A stretch of 7,982 bases of DNA. Source: Solobacterium sp. Its GTDB lineage: Bacteria > Bacillota_I > Bacilli_A > Erysipelotrichales > Erysipelotrichaceae. Both the position numbers and the translations under genes were made by a program. This document shows, in pieces, positions 1-6,731 of the stretch (position 1 is the first letter of the stretch; every line of letters begins with the position of its first letter). The notes below the pieces were generated by a model. It did not search any database, was not told the DNA's origin, and saw only the letters and a program-made list of their open reading frames with translations. Location: contig JAEEPV010000345.1 of the NCBI GenBank assembly GCA_016284975.1, positions 1 to 7,982 of the forward strand, given 5' to 3'.

Positions 1-404
1 AGGATGACACGATTCTTGTTCGAATGGCGGAAGCGTTGAAAGTGGATCCATATTACCTCAGATTTAATGGTGGAGATTCTTATACAATCAAAGAAACTGA
101 TTATGGAAAAGAGTTCCGATTGAATCATATTTCAAAGGATTATATTCCTGCTGGCGAAGAACTTTCCATATATGAAAGAGGGAAGCAAGACAGTCTGAAA
201 AATGACAGGACGTTTATTCAGTATTTAAAAACGAATTTGGAATATTTAACAGAAGATGACAGGTCTGCTGTTATGGATTTTGTCAGGATGCTTGTGTTGG
301 ATAAGCCAGAAGGTCAGGTAATCATTGAGGAACAGATGGAAGAGAACAGAAAATACATAAACGGCCATCTTCGGTTCTCTGCGCCACGGATTAAAAAAAA
401 GTAA
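1..404 (+). CDS. XRE-family helix-turn-helix protein, 3' part (5' end outside window)
   Basis: The reading frame is open from the first bases of the window (complete codons from position 3) to a TAA at 402-404, so the gene begins to the left. The first ATG at 24 is unlikely to be the true start. The residues encoded at 3-62 (DDTILVRMAEALKVDPYYL) match the last helix of an XRE/Cro-CI-type HTH domain, which usually ends in a pattern like 'L..iA.aL.vd..yL'. The remaining ~110 residues are charged, with helical stretches near 'FIQYLKTNLEYL' and 'DRSAVMDFVRMLVL' and a basic C-terminus (PRIKKK). They show no catalytic motif I recognise and may form an oligomerisation domain. Such proteins are usually DNA-binding repressors of phages, plasmids or integrative elements, or orphan regulators. 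The gene is visibly more AT-rich than those to the right, which fits an acquired region. The HTH assignment is moderate because only its tail is visible. Confidence 0.6.
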   Translation, partial: DDTILVRMAEALKVDPYYLRFNGGDSYTIKETDYGKEFRLNHISKDYIPAGEELSIYERGKQDSLKNDRTFIQYLKTNLEYLTEDDRSAVMDFVRMLVLDKPEGQVIIEEQMEENRKYINGHLRFSAPRIKKK

Positions 405-459
405 AGCAGTACAGCAGGAAGTGAGAAGTGCCTGCTGATTTTGTGGAATGAGCTGAGTT

Positions 460-514
460 TTGACAACAATCAATTTCGCTGAAATAGCCTTTTTGACAAC
501 AATTTGACAACAAT
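460..514. repeat. Three direct copies of TTGACAACAAT
   Basis: Identical 11-mers sit at 460-470, 493-503 and 504-514. The last two are directly adjacent and the first is 22 bp upstream of them. Each contains the hexamer TTGACA, but none is followed by a plausible -10 box. Short direct repeats of this size can be arm-type binding sites for a tyrosine recombinase or sites for a small DNA-binding protein such as the XRE protein just upstream. Either role is inference. Confidence 0.75.
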
Positions 515-657
515 TTTTTGAGATACCAGCTATTTTTGCCTATTTTTCGTGATAAATACTCTCCACAGAATATGAATAAGAAATCGCTCGCTTGGAGTGA
601 ATCATTACCAATGAAGAAGAAATGTCAGGCATAAAAGCAGAGACGAATGGCAGAGAA

Positions 658-686
658 ATGCTTTAATCGTCCGTCCTGTAAAGCAT
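658..686. repeat. 8-bp inverted repeat ATGCTTTA/TAAAGCAT
   Basis: The arms ATGCTTTA (658-665) and TAAAGCAT (679-686) are perfectly complementary around a 13-nt loop. The right arm directly abuts the A-run (687-693) that forms the U-tract of the tRNA-Lys transcript terminator on the minus strand. A transcript reading through that terminator would fold this second hairpin. It may be a backup termination or processing hairpin, but without a U-tract of its own it is not a strong terminator. Confidence 0.5.
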
Positions 687-709
687 AAAAAAACCGCATA
701 ACCATGCGG
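687..709 (-). terminator. Rho-independent terminator of the tRNA-Lys transcript
   Basis: Read on the minus strand, the sequence is CCGCAT-GGTT-ATGCGG followed by seven T residues (A-run 687-693 on the plus strand). A 6-bp GC-rich stem, a 4-nt loop and the U-tract make a classic intrinsic terminator. It lies about 130 nt beyond the tRNA 3' end, so the primary transcript should include the hairpin array at 716-835. Confidence 0.85.
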
Positions 710-715
710 GAATCA

Positions 716-835
716 GCTATATATGTACACACTCAGCGATCTGAGTGCGATTGGCAGTTATATATTACACGTCTGCGCTGCAGACGAGATTGCCAATATA
801 TTTACACACCTGATTGCTCAGGTGAGGCTTGCAAG
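716..835 (-). ncRNA. Tandem variable-stem hairpin array in the tRNA-Lys 3' trailer
   Basis: Three tandem units lie between the tRNA 3' end and the terminator, with a period of 40 and then 37 bp (TACAC boxes at 726-730, 766-770 and 803-807). Each unit holds a perfect 7-bp hairpin: arms 730-736/741-747, 770-776/780-786 and 807-813/818-824, with loops of 4, 3 and 4 nt. The stem sequences differ between units yet stay complementary. The flanks are conserved: on the minus strand each hairpin is followed by GTGTA plus an AU-rich stretch and then a GGCAATC-like box. The minus-strand loop of the tRNA-proximal hairpin is GCAA, a GNRA tetraloop. ATTGGCA/TGCCAAT (791-797 and 750-756 on the complement) could form an outer stem around the middle hairpin. 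I infer a structured trailer RNA or small RNA co-transcribed with the tRNA. It matches no RNA family I recognise, and a DNA-level role is also possible. Confidence 0.6.
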
Positions 836-839
836 AGAA

Positions 840-915
840 TGGTGGTTCCTGAGGGACTCGAACCCTCGACCCACTGATTAAGAGTCAGTTGCTCTACCAA
901 CTGAGCTAAGGAACC
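840..915 (-). tRNA. tRNA-Lys(CUU)
   Basis: The minus strand folds into a complete cloverleaf. The acceptor stem is GGTTCCT/AGGAACC, the D arm is GCTC/GAGC around AGTTGGTA, the anticodon stem is ACTGA/TCAGT with loop CTCTTAA, the variable loop is GGGTC, and the T arm is GAGGG/CCCTC with loop TTCGAGT. The anticodon CTT reads lysine AAG codons. The discriminator A and CCA are encoded (840-843 on the complement). The gene has its own promoter to the right and is transcribed leftward into a hairpin array and terminator. tRNA 3' ends are common integration sites, and any such element here would lie at lower coordinates. Confidence 0.97.
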
Positions 916-932
916 ATCTTTTGCAGTGCTTG

Positions 933-964
933 ATTATATTACCCCACTTCCAATCCCCTTGCAA
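933..964 (-). promoter_or_regulatory. Sigma-70/SigA-type promoter of tRNA-Lys
   Basis: On the minus strand a -35 box TTGCAA (959-964) is followed after 17 bp by TAATAT (936-941). The overlapping TATAAT (933-938) at 20 bp is an alternative -10. The expected start point is near 926-929, leaving a leader of about 11-14 nt before the tRNA 5' end at 915. This suits a stable RNA gene. Confidence 0.7.
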
Positions 965-1203
965 GAGCTTTTTTAGAAATTTTTTAAGATTTTACTTCAA
1001 TTACTATTTCTCTGTCCGGAAAGCTTCTGTATTATGAACCGTTCTGACTGAAGCTTCTACAAATGGAAATACAATACGGACCGGCATGAAATATATATTG
1101 TCCATTTAAGAAAAAGGCAATCCATACCTGACTTATTGACTCATAAATATAGAAATAGACGGCACCCTTTAGTACAATCATTACTGTTTGGAGAATAGTT
1201 GTT

Positions 1204-1956
1204 ATGAAGAAGTTATTGATAGTCTTTGCGGCTGTGCTGCTGATTGGATGTAAAGCAGATGCACCGAAGCAGGAAAGCGGCAATACAACACAGGGATGTG
1301 ATGCATTTGATGTCTGTGAGGAAGATAGTTTTGCGATTGCGACAGCCAATTTCAAGGAAGCTTATGAGGCATTGAACGGGAAAACAAATGCTTCCGGAAA
1401 AATTCATCGTACGATTCATCTGCCGAAAAATCATCCCTTTGTGGAAACCGATCTTGAGACCGTTCAGGATATGCTGAAAAACGGACTGAATTTCTATCTG
1501 TATATTGGTGATGAAATGTGCCCGTGGTGCCGTGCAGTAATTGAAACAGCAGCGGAGAAAGCGATTAAGTACAGTGCGAATGAAGTGCTGTATCTGCCGA
1601 TCTGGGATGAGGATGGCAGTGAGATCCTTCGGGACAAATATGAACTGCAGGATGGAAAGCCTGTACTGGTGTCAGAAGGGACAGAAGGCTATCAGGAACT
1701 GCTGAAGTGCTTTGATGAAGTGCTTACGCCCTATACACTGTCAGATAATGATACGGAGATCGAAGTCGGAGAGAAACGCATCTATGCACCGAGTTTCTTC
1801 CGTATCATAGGTGGCGGAAGAGAGGTGTATATGACGACCGGAATTCCGGAAGATCTTACCGATCCGAGAGCTGAGCTGAGTGAGGATCAGGAAAAGGAAA
1901 TTGCCGATCAGTTTGACGAATTTTTCAAAGCAGGAAGTCTTGTAAACGTGAAGTGA
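1204..1956 (+). CDS. Thioredoxin-like lipoprotein with CPWC motif
   Basis: The 250-residue product starts with a short basic, hydrophobic signal peptide ending in a lipobox (LLIG-C16), so it is predicted to be lipidated and held on the outer face of the membrane. A CPWC motif at residues 106-109, after a beta-strand-like stretch (LNFYLYIG), looks like the CxxC active site of the thioredoxin fold. 'YAPSFFRI' at 194-201 sits where thioredoxins carry their cis-proline (P196). Between them, 'EVLYLPIWDEDG' and 'GKPVLV' fit the remaining strands. Three further cysteines (32, 38, 169) could pair or be substrates. The family suggests extracytoplasmic thiol-disulfide exchange, but the substrate is unknown. 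GGAG at 1190-1193 sits 10 nt before the ATG and supports this start. The gene is monocistronic, with a strong terminator directly downstream. A general lipoprotein with a chance CxxC is the alternative. Confidence 0.75.
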   Translation: MKKLLIVFAAVLLIGCKADAPKQESGNTTQGCDAFDVCEEDSFAIATANFKEAYEALNGKTNASGKIHRTIHLPKNHPFVETDLETVQDMLKNGLNFYLYIGDEMCPWCRAVIETAAEKAIKYSANEVLYLPIWDEDGSEILRDKYELQDGKPVLVSEGTEGYQELLKCFDEVLTPYTLSDNDTEIEVGEKRIYAPSFFRIIGGGREVYMTTGIPEDLTDPRAELSEDQEKEIADQFDEFFKAGSLVNVK

Positions 1957-1962
1957 CAAATG

Positions 1963-1992
1963 ACCGTTGTCCGACAGGATGACGGTTCTTTT
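1963..1992 (+). terminator. Rho-independent terminator of the lipoprotein gene
   Basis: ACCGTTGTCC (1963-1972) pairs with GGATGACGGT (1977-1986) over 10 bp, including two G-U pairs, around a GACA loop. TCTTTT follows. It begins 6 bp after the stop codon and separates the gene from the symporter. Confidence 0.85.
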
Positions 1993-2022
1993 ATGTAAAT
2001 ATTTTCAAAGCATGAAAAATAA

Positions 2023-2051
2023 TTGTAGAAATTTGCAAACGATGCTAAAGT
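2023..2051 (+). promoter_or_regulatory. Candidate promoter of the AGCS symporter gene
   Basis: TTGTAG (2023-2028) and an extended -10 TGC-TAAAGT (2043-2051) are separated by 17 bp. Transcription would begin near 2058, upstream of the ribosome binding site AAGGGGGAG at 2068-2075. TTGCAA (2033-2038) with CATAGT (2056-2061) is a competing pair, but its start point would fall on the ribosome binding site. I see no riboswitch in the ~95-bp gap. Confidence 0.4.
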
Positions 2052-2082
2052 TTTACATAGTTTTATTAAGGGGGAGTTTCTT

Positions 2083-3570
2083 ATGGGGTTTCTAGACTTT
2101 ATTGAGAACATCAATAATGCAGTAAACGGATTTGTCTGGGGCGTGCCAATGCTGGTACTGCTGATTGGCACCGGCGTCATGATGACATTCCGGACCGGAT
2201 TCTTCCAGCTGACTCATATCAGACACTGGTTTAAGAATACTATCGGAGCGCTGTTCTCAGATCGGTCTGTTACGGCACATACAGAAAAGGGAGACCGTTC
2301 GATTTCCCAGTTCCAGAGTTTATGTACAGCACTTGCCGCAACCGTCGGTACGGGTAATATCGCAGGCGTTTCTGCCGCGATTGTATCTGGCGGCCCGGGT
2401 GCGATCTTCTGGATGTGGATCGTTTCCTTCTTCGGGATGATGACAAACTTCTCAGAAAACGTGCTTGGTATCTATTACCGGCGCAAGAATGAAAAGAATG
2501 AATGGTGCGGTGGTGCCATGTATTATCTGAGAGACGGTCTTGGCGCAAAAAAAGGATGCCAGAAGCTTGGCTCCGTGCTGGCGACTCTGTTTGCGGTATT
2601 CTGCGTCATTGCTTCCTTCGGTATCGGAAACATGAGTCAGGTTAATACCATTGCCGCAAATGTAAACAAGACGTTCGGTATTTCAGAGGCTGCAGTCGGT
2701 ATCGTTCTTGTGATTTTGTCCGCTGTTGTCATTATCGGCGGTATCAAGCGAATCGCATCGGTCACCGAGCTGCTGGTTCCGTTTATGGCAACCGCTTATA
2801 TTATCGGCGCATTGATTATTATCGTCGGTAAGATCGGCATGGTGCCGGAGGTATTCAGTTCTATCATCCGCGGTGCGTTTGCGATGCGTTCTGTCGGCGG
2901 CGGTATTGTCGGCTATGGCGTCATGACGGCAGTGACCTGGGGTATGAAGCGAGGCGTCTTCTCCAATGAGGCAGGTCTTGGTTCAAGCGTTATGGTGCAC
3001 TCTGCTTCGAATGTCAAAGAACCGGTTGCACAGGGCATGTGGGGTATCTTTGAAGTATTTGCGGATACGATCATCATTTGTTCGCTGACCGCATTTGTCA
3101 TTCTCTCAACTGGTCTTGTTGATCTTGAAACGGGTGCGATGATCAGTACTTCTACCAGTACGGCGCTTGTTTCCGAGGCATTCTCTACGGTATTCGGCCG
3201 ATTTGGATCCGTCTTTATTACAATTGCAATCTTCCTGTTTGCCTACAGCACAACCCTGGGCTGGAGTGAATACGGAACCCGTGCATTTGAATATCTGTTC
3301 GGTACCAAAAACGTCATTATTTTCCGGATCATCTTTGTGGCATTCATTATGATCGGTGCGACGATGAATCTGCAGCTGGCATGGGATCTCTCAGATACCT
3401 TCAACGGACTGATGGCGATTCCGAACCTGATTGGTGTCATTTCCTGCAGCGGCACCGTCATTGCGATCACGAAAAACTACATTGACCGCAAGCTTCATAA
3501 CAAAGATATCAAACCGATGTATTCCAACTGGGTAGATATCCAGATGGAACAGGAAAATGCAGCGGATTGA
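2083..3570 (+). CDS. AGCS-family sodium:alanine/glycine symporter
   Basis: This 495-residue integral membrane protein has the length and motifs of the alanine-or-glycine:cation symporter family (AGCS, AlsT/DagA/AgcS type). These transporters use the sodium gradient to import small neutral amino acids. Diagnostic stretches are 'VLLIGTGVMMTFRTGFFQ' near residues 25-42, 'LAATVGTGNIAGV' at 84-96, 'GGPGAIFWMW' at 103-112, 'GGAMYYL' at 143-149 and 'SNEAGLGSS' at 294-302. About ten hydrophobic segments run from residue 15 to 465, and the C-terminal ~30 residues are hydrophilic. The ATG is preceded at 7 nt by a very strong AAGGGGGAG site. The gene stands alone, with a terminator at each end, so nothing nearby narrows the substrate. 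No truncation or missing motif is seen. I leave out a gene symbol because several paralogues usually exist per genome. Confidence 0.93.
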   Translation: MGFLDFIENINNAVNGFVWGVPMLVLLIGTGVMMTFRTGFFQLTHIRHWFKNTIGALFSDRSVTAHTEKGDRSISQFQSLCTALAATVGTGNIAGVSAAIVSGGPGAIFWMWIVSFFGMMTNFSENVLGIYYRRKNEKNEWCGGAMYYLRDGLGAKKGCQKLGSVLATLFAVFCVIASFGIGNMSQVNTIAANVNKTFGISEAAVGIVLVILSAVVIIGGIKRIASVTELLVPFMATAYIIGALIIIVGKIGMVPEVFSSIIRGAFAMRSVGGGIVGYGVMTAVTWGMKRGVFSNEAGLGSSVMVHSASNVKEPVAQGMWGIFEVFADTIIICSLTAFVILSTGLVDLETGAMISTSTSTALVSEAFSTVFGRFGSVFITIAIFLFAYSTTLGWSEYGTRAFEYLFGTKNVIIFRIIFVAFIMIGATMNLQLAWDLSDTFNGLMAIPNLIGVISCSGTVIAITKNYIDRKLHNKDIKPMYSNWVDIQMEQENAAD

Positions 3571-3612
3571 AATCAAGTCTGCCCATAAGATTAAGGATAA
3601 TAACAAACAACG

Positions 3613-3648
3613 AAGGATTTCCCTGAAAAAAAAGGGGAGATCCTTTTT

Positions 3649-3649
<1 letters not shown>
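3613..3649 (+). terminator. Terminator between convergent symporter and tgt genes
   Basis: AAGGATTTCCC (3613-3623) pairs with GGGAGATCCTT (3635-3645), with one G-U pair, around an A-rich loop, and is followed by TTTT (3646-3649). It serves the symporter gene and overlaps the first base of the tgt stop codon. On the minus strand the same hairpin is followed only by a loosely T-rich stretch, so it may also stop tgt transcription, less efficiently. Confidence 0.8.
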
Positions 3650-5312
<1,663 letters not shown>

Positions 5313-5313
<1 letters not shown>

Positions 5314-5642
5314 TGAATCTCGTAGATCCTGAAAAAGTAGAACAGTGCCGTAAAGGCATGGTTGATGAAAATGAATACGACGATATGTCGATGATTTTTA
5401 CAATGTTCGCAGACAGTACACGTCTGAAGATCATGAGTGCGCTGTTTACCAGTGAATTGTGCGTTGGAGATCTCGCTGCGCTGCTGCAGATGAGTCAGTC
5501 CGCCATTTCACATCAGCTGGCCAGTCTTAAGAAAACAAAGCTTGTTACCTCACGAAAGATTGGCAAGCTCGTCTATTATTCCATGGCGGATGATCATATC
5601 AAGAACATCTACCGCATGGCTTTGGAGCATATCCGCGAATGA
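5313..5642 (+). CDS. ArsR/SmtB-family metal-sensing repressor, probably zinc
   Basis: This 109-residue winged-helix protein belongs to the ArsR/SmtB family, dimeric repressors that leave DNA when they bind metal. 'FADSTRLKIMSALF' (32-45), 'ELCVGDLAALLQMSQSAISHQLASLKKTKLV' (48-78, recognition helix around SQSAISHQL) and the wing 'SRKIGKLVYYSM' (80-91) are all present. The C-terminal helix carries D93-x-H95 and H106-xx-E109, which line up exactly with the alpha-5 zinc ligands of SmtB (Asp104, His106, His117, Glu120). Cys50 and Asp53 in ELCVGDL match the SmtB alpha-3 site, and Cys12 could supply an N-terminal ligand. Zinc sensing is therefore likely. AAAGGA lies just before the start, and the gene overlaps both neighbours (ATGA). 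No metal efflux or uptake gene is in the window, so its targets may lie elsewhere. Self-regulation through the promoter upstream of 4861 is an inference. Confidence 0.92.
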
Positions 5643-6196
5643 AAGTTACGGCCATCGATTTTGAGACAGCCAACGGCAATCCGGCATCGGTGTGTGCGGT
5701 TGGCATTTCTGTTATGGAAGACGGATGTGTGGAAGAGGCGTATTATTCTCTGATCCGTCCGGAGTCCAATGTCAGCTGGTTCGCACCGATCAATGTTCAG
5801 ATCCACGGGATCCGTCCGGAAGATGTTGAAGATGCACCGGATTTCAGAACGGTATTGAACGATATCCGGCCTTTTTTTGAGGATGCCATCGTCTGTGCGC
5901 ATAATGCCAGATTTGATATGGGATGCCTGAAGGCAGCCTGTCTGAACTGCGGTCTTCCAGTCCCGTACCTTCATTATTTTGATACAGTCGCATTGAGCAG
6001 GAATCTGTTTCCGCAGCTTCCGCACCACCGTCTGAATGATATGTGCTCCTATCTGGAAATTGAACTCGAACATCACCTTGCGTCATCGGATGCCTATGGC
6101 TGTCTGATGATTGTTGCGCATGCCATGAATCTTACAGGTATTTATGAAATCGAAGAGCTGCTGCTGTTTACGAATGTCCGGATCTGCAGTCTTTGA
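5639..6196 (+). CDS. DEDDh-type 3'-5' exonuclease (DnaQ/epsilon-like)
   Basis: The 185-residue product is a single RNase T/DnaQ-like exonuclease domain, which removes nucleotides from 3' ends using two metal ions. All five catalytic residues are visible: D7 and E9 in 'AIDFET' (ExoI motif), D93 in 'CAHNARFDMGCL' (ExoII), and H146 with D151 in 'HHLASSDAYGC' (ExoIII, H-x4-D). 'INVQIHGI' (51-58) and 'YFDTVALSRNLFP' (113-125) are also typical. It lacks helicase, BRCT or polymerase domains, so it is a stand-alone enzyme for DNA repair or RNA trimming rather than proofreading within PolC. The ATG overlaps the ArsR stop codon (ATGA), so the two are probably translationally coupled. The functional link to a zinc sensor is unclear. 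The C-terminal ~20 residues after the ExoIII helix show no extra motif. Confidence 0.92.
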   Translation: MKVTAIDFETANGNPASVCAVGISVMEDGCVEEAYYSLIRPESNVSWFAPINVQIHGIRPEDVEDAPDFRTVLNDIRPFFEDAIVCAHNARFDMGCLKAACLNCGLPVPYLHYFDTVALSRNLFPQLPHHRLNDMCSYLEIELEHHLASSDAYGCLMIVAHAMNLTGIYEIEELLLFTNVRICSL

Positions 6197-6217
6197 AAAT
6201 AATTTTCATCATTTTTT
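6194..6217 (+). terminator. Possible weak terminator of the operon
   Basis: TGAAAAT (6194-6200) and ATTTTCA (6202-6208) form an A/T-rich hairpin that starts at the stop codon of the exonuclease gene. T6 follows at 6212-6217. The stem has almost no G-C pairs, so it would terminate poorly. I see no better terminator before the next promoter. Confidence 0.35.
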
Positions 6218-6224
6218 GAAATTG

Positions 6225-6253
6225 TTTACAGCCCTTTGAAAAACTTGTATAAT
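6225..6253 (+). promoter_or_regulatory. Near-consensus SigA promoter of the pyrophosphatase-like gene
   Basis: TTTACA (6225-6230) and TATAAT (6248-6253) are separated by exactly 17 bp, the best promoter in the window. Transcription should start near 6260. The ribosome binding site AAAAGGGG (6267-6274) follows, 5 nt before the ATG at 6280. Confidence 0.85.
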
Positions 6254-6279
6254 GACCATGCTCAGTAAAAGGGGATATC

Positions 6280-6666
6280 ATGGCACAATACGAAAACAAC
6301 GCATATTTCTGGCAGAAGCTGAACACACTGTATCTGTCCAGCACAATTAAAAAGACACGCAAAAAAGGGGAATGCCATCCGGAGTTTGCGAATCTGATCT
6401 ATCCGGTTGATTATGCACATCTGGCAGACACCAACGGTCTTGTGGAAGGAGTATCTGTGTATCTTGGCTCGGGGAGTCATTATTCGATTACTGCACTGGT
6501 GATCGCGGCTGATATTCTGAAGAAAACACTGGATGTTAAGATTCTTGCGGGATGTACGAAAGAAGAGGAAGAAGAAGTACTCCATTTCCTGAATCAGACG
6601 GATTATCAGAAAACCGTACTGATCCGCAAGGGCAGTGAAATACCCGCCTGGGGCGAATCCGATTAA
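6280..6666 (+). CDS. Small inorganic pyrophosphatase-like protein, probably catalytically impaired
   Basis: The 128-residue product resembles the small family I-type pyrophosphatase-fold proteins of Firmicutes: 'FWQKLNTL' (10-17), 'HPEFANLIYPVDYAHL' (33-48), 'TALVIAADILKKTLDVKILAGCTKEEEEEVLHFLN' (71-105) and a C-terminal 'KTVLIRK' (111-117). True family I enzymes hydrolyse PPi using a D-G-D-P-x-D-type loop after the 'YPxxYG' strand. Here the loop reads 'NGLVEGVSVYLG' (52-63) with none of those aspartates, and the usual glycine after Y45 is alanine. It is also much shorter than the ~170-residue enzymes. I infer a binding or regulatory protein or a relic rather than an active pyrophosphatase. 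The last ~10 residues are acidic and unrelated. It has a strong promoter and its own terminator. Family membership rests on motif memory, not on a search. Confidence 0.7.
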   Translation: MAQYENNAYFWQKLNTLYLSSTIKKTRKKGECHPEFANLIYPVDYAHLADTNGLVEGVSVYLGSGSHYSITALVIAADILKKTLDVKILAGCTKEEEEEVLHFLNQTDYQKTVLIRKGSEIPAWGESD

Positions 6667-6669
6667 GCG

Positions 6670-6695
6670 AAACACGGTACCTTCCGTGTTTTTTG
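6670..6695 (+). terminator. Rho-independent terminator after the pyrophosphatase-like gene
   Basis: AAACACGG (6670-6677) pairs with CCGTGTTT (6684-6691) around a 6-nt loop, and the T-run continues to 6694. It lies only ~37 bp before the start of the phosphoesterase gene, which has no obvious promoter in between, so partial read-through is likely. Confidence 0.8.
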
Positions 6696-6731
6696 TTGTA
6701 AGATGCAATCAGAAGAAAAGGAGGCAGAAAA

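Larger units (their letters stand above)
405..686. other. AT-rich intergenic stretch with no recognisable gene
   Basis: No convincing coding region lies between the XRE gene and the terminator of the tRNA-Lys transcript. The short minus-strand frame over 246-473 runs into the XRE gene antisense and has no family features. What can be seen are three copies of TTGACAACAAT and one inverted repeat, both listed separately. TTGACA looks like a -35 box, but no good -10 box follows any copy at 16-18 bp. Confidence 0.6.

Noticed and set aside
460..514. Tandem promoters from the TTGACA hexamers
   Set aside because: None of the three TTGACA boxes is followed at 16-18 bp by a sequence resembling TATAAT, and no gene starts downstream on that strand within several hundred bases.
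716..835. Type III toxin-antitoxin RNA (ToxI-like tandem repeats before a terminator)
   Set aside because: The period (~37-40 bp) and the following terminator fit superficially, but no ToxN-like gene follows on the minus strand, and here the stems differ between units whereas ToxI repeats are nearly identical.
716..835. CRISPR array
   Set aside because: The units have conserved linkers around short palindromes whose sequence varies. There is no constant repeat alternating with unique ~30-bp spacers, and no cas gene is present.
1032..1434. Minus-strand frames of 107 and 73 codons near the lipoprotein start
   Set aside because: They overlap the well-supported lipoprotein gene in antisense and carry no family motif.
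1993..2082. Glycine or other riboswitch before the symporter
   Set aside because: AGCS genes are sometimes riboswitch-controlled, but this ~90-bp AT-rich gap has no conserved aptamer core and the only strong hairpin belongs to the upstream gene's terminator.
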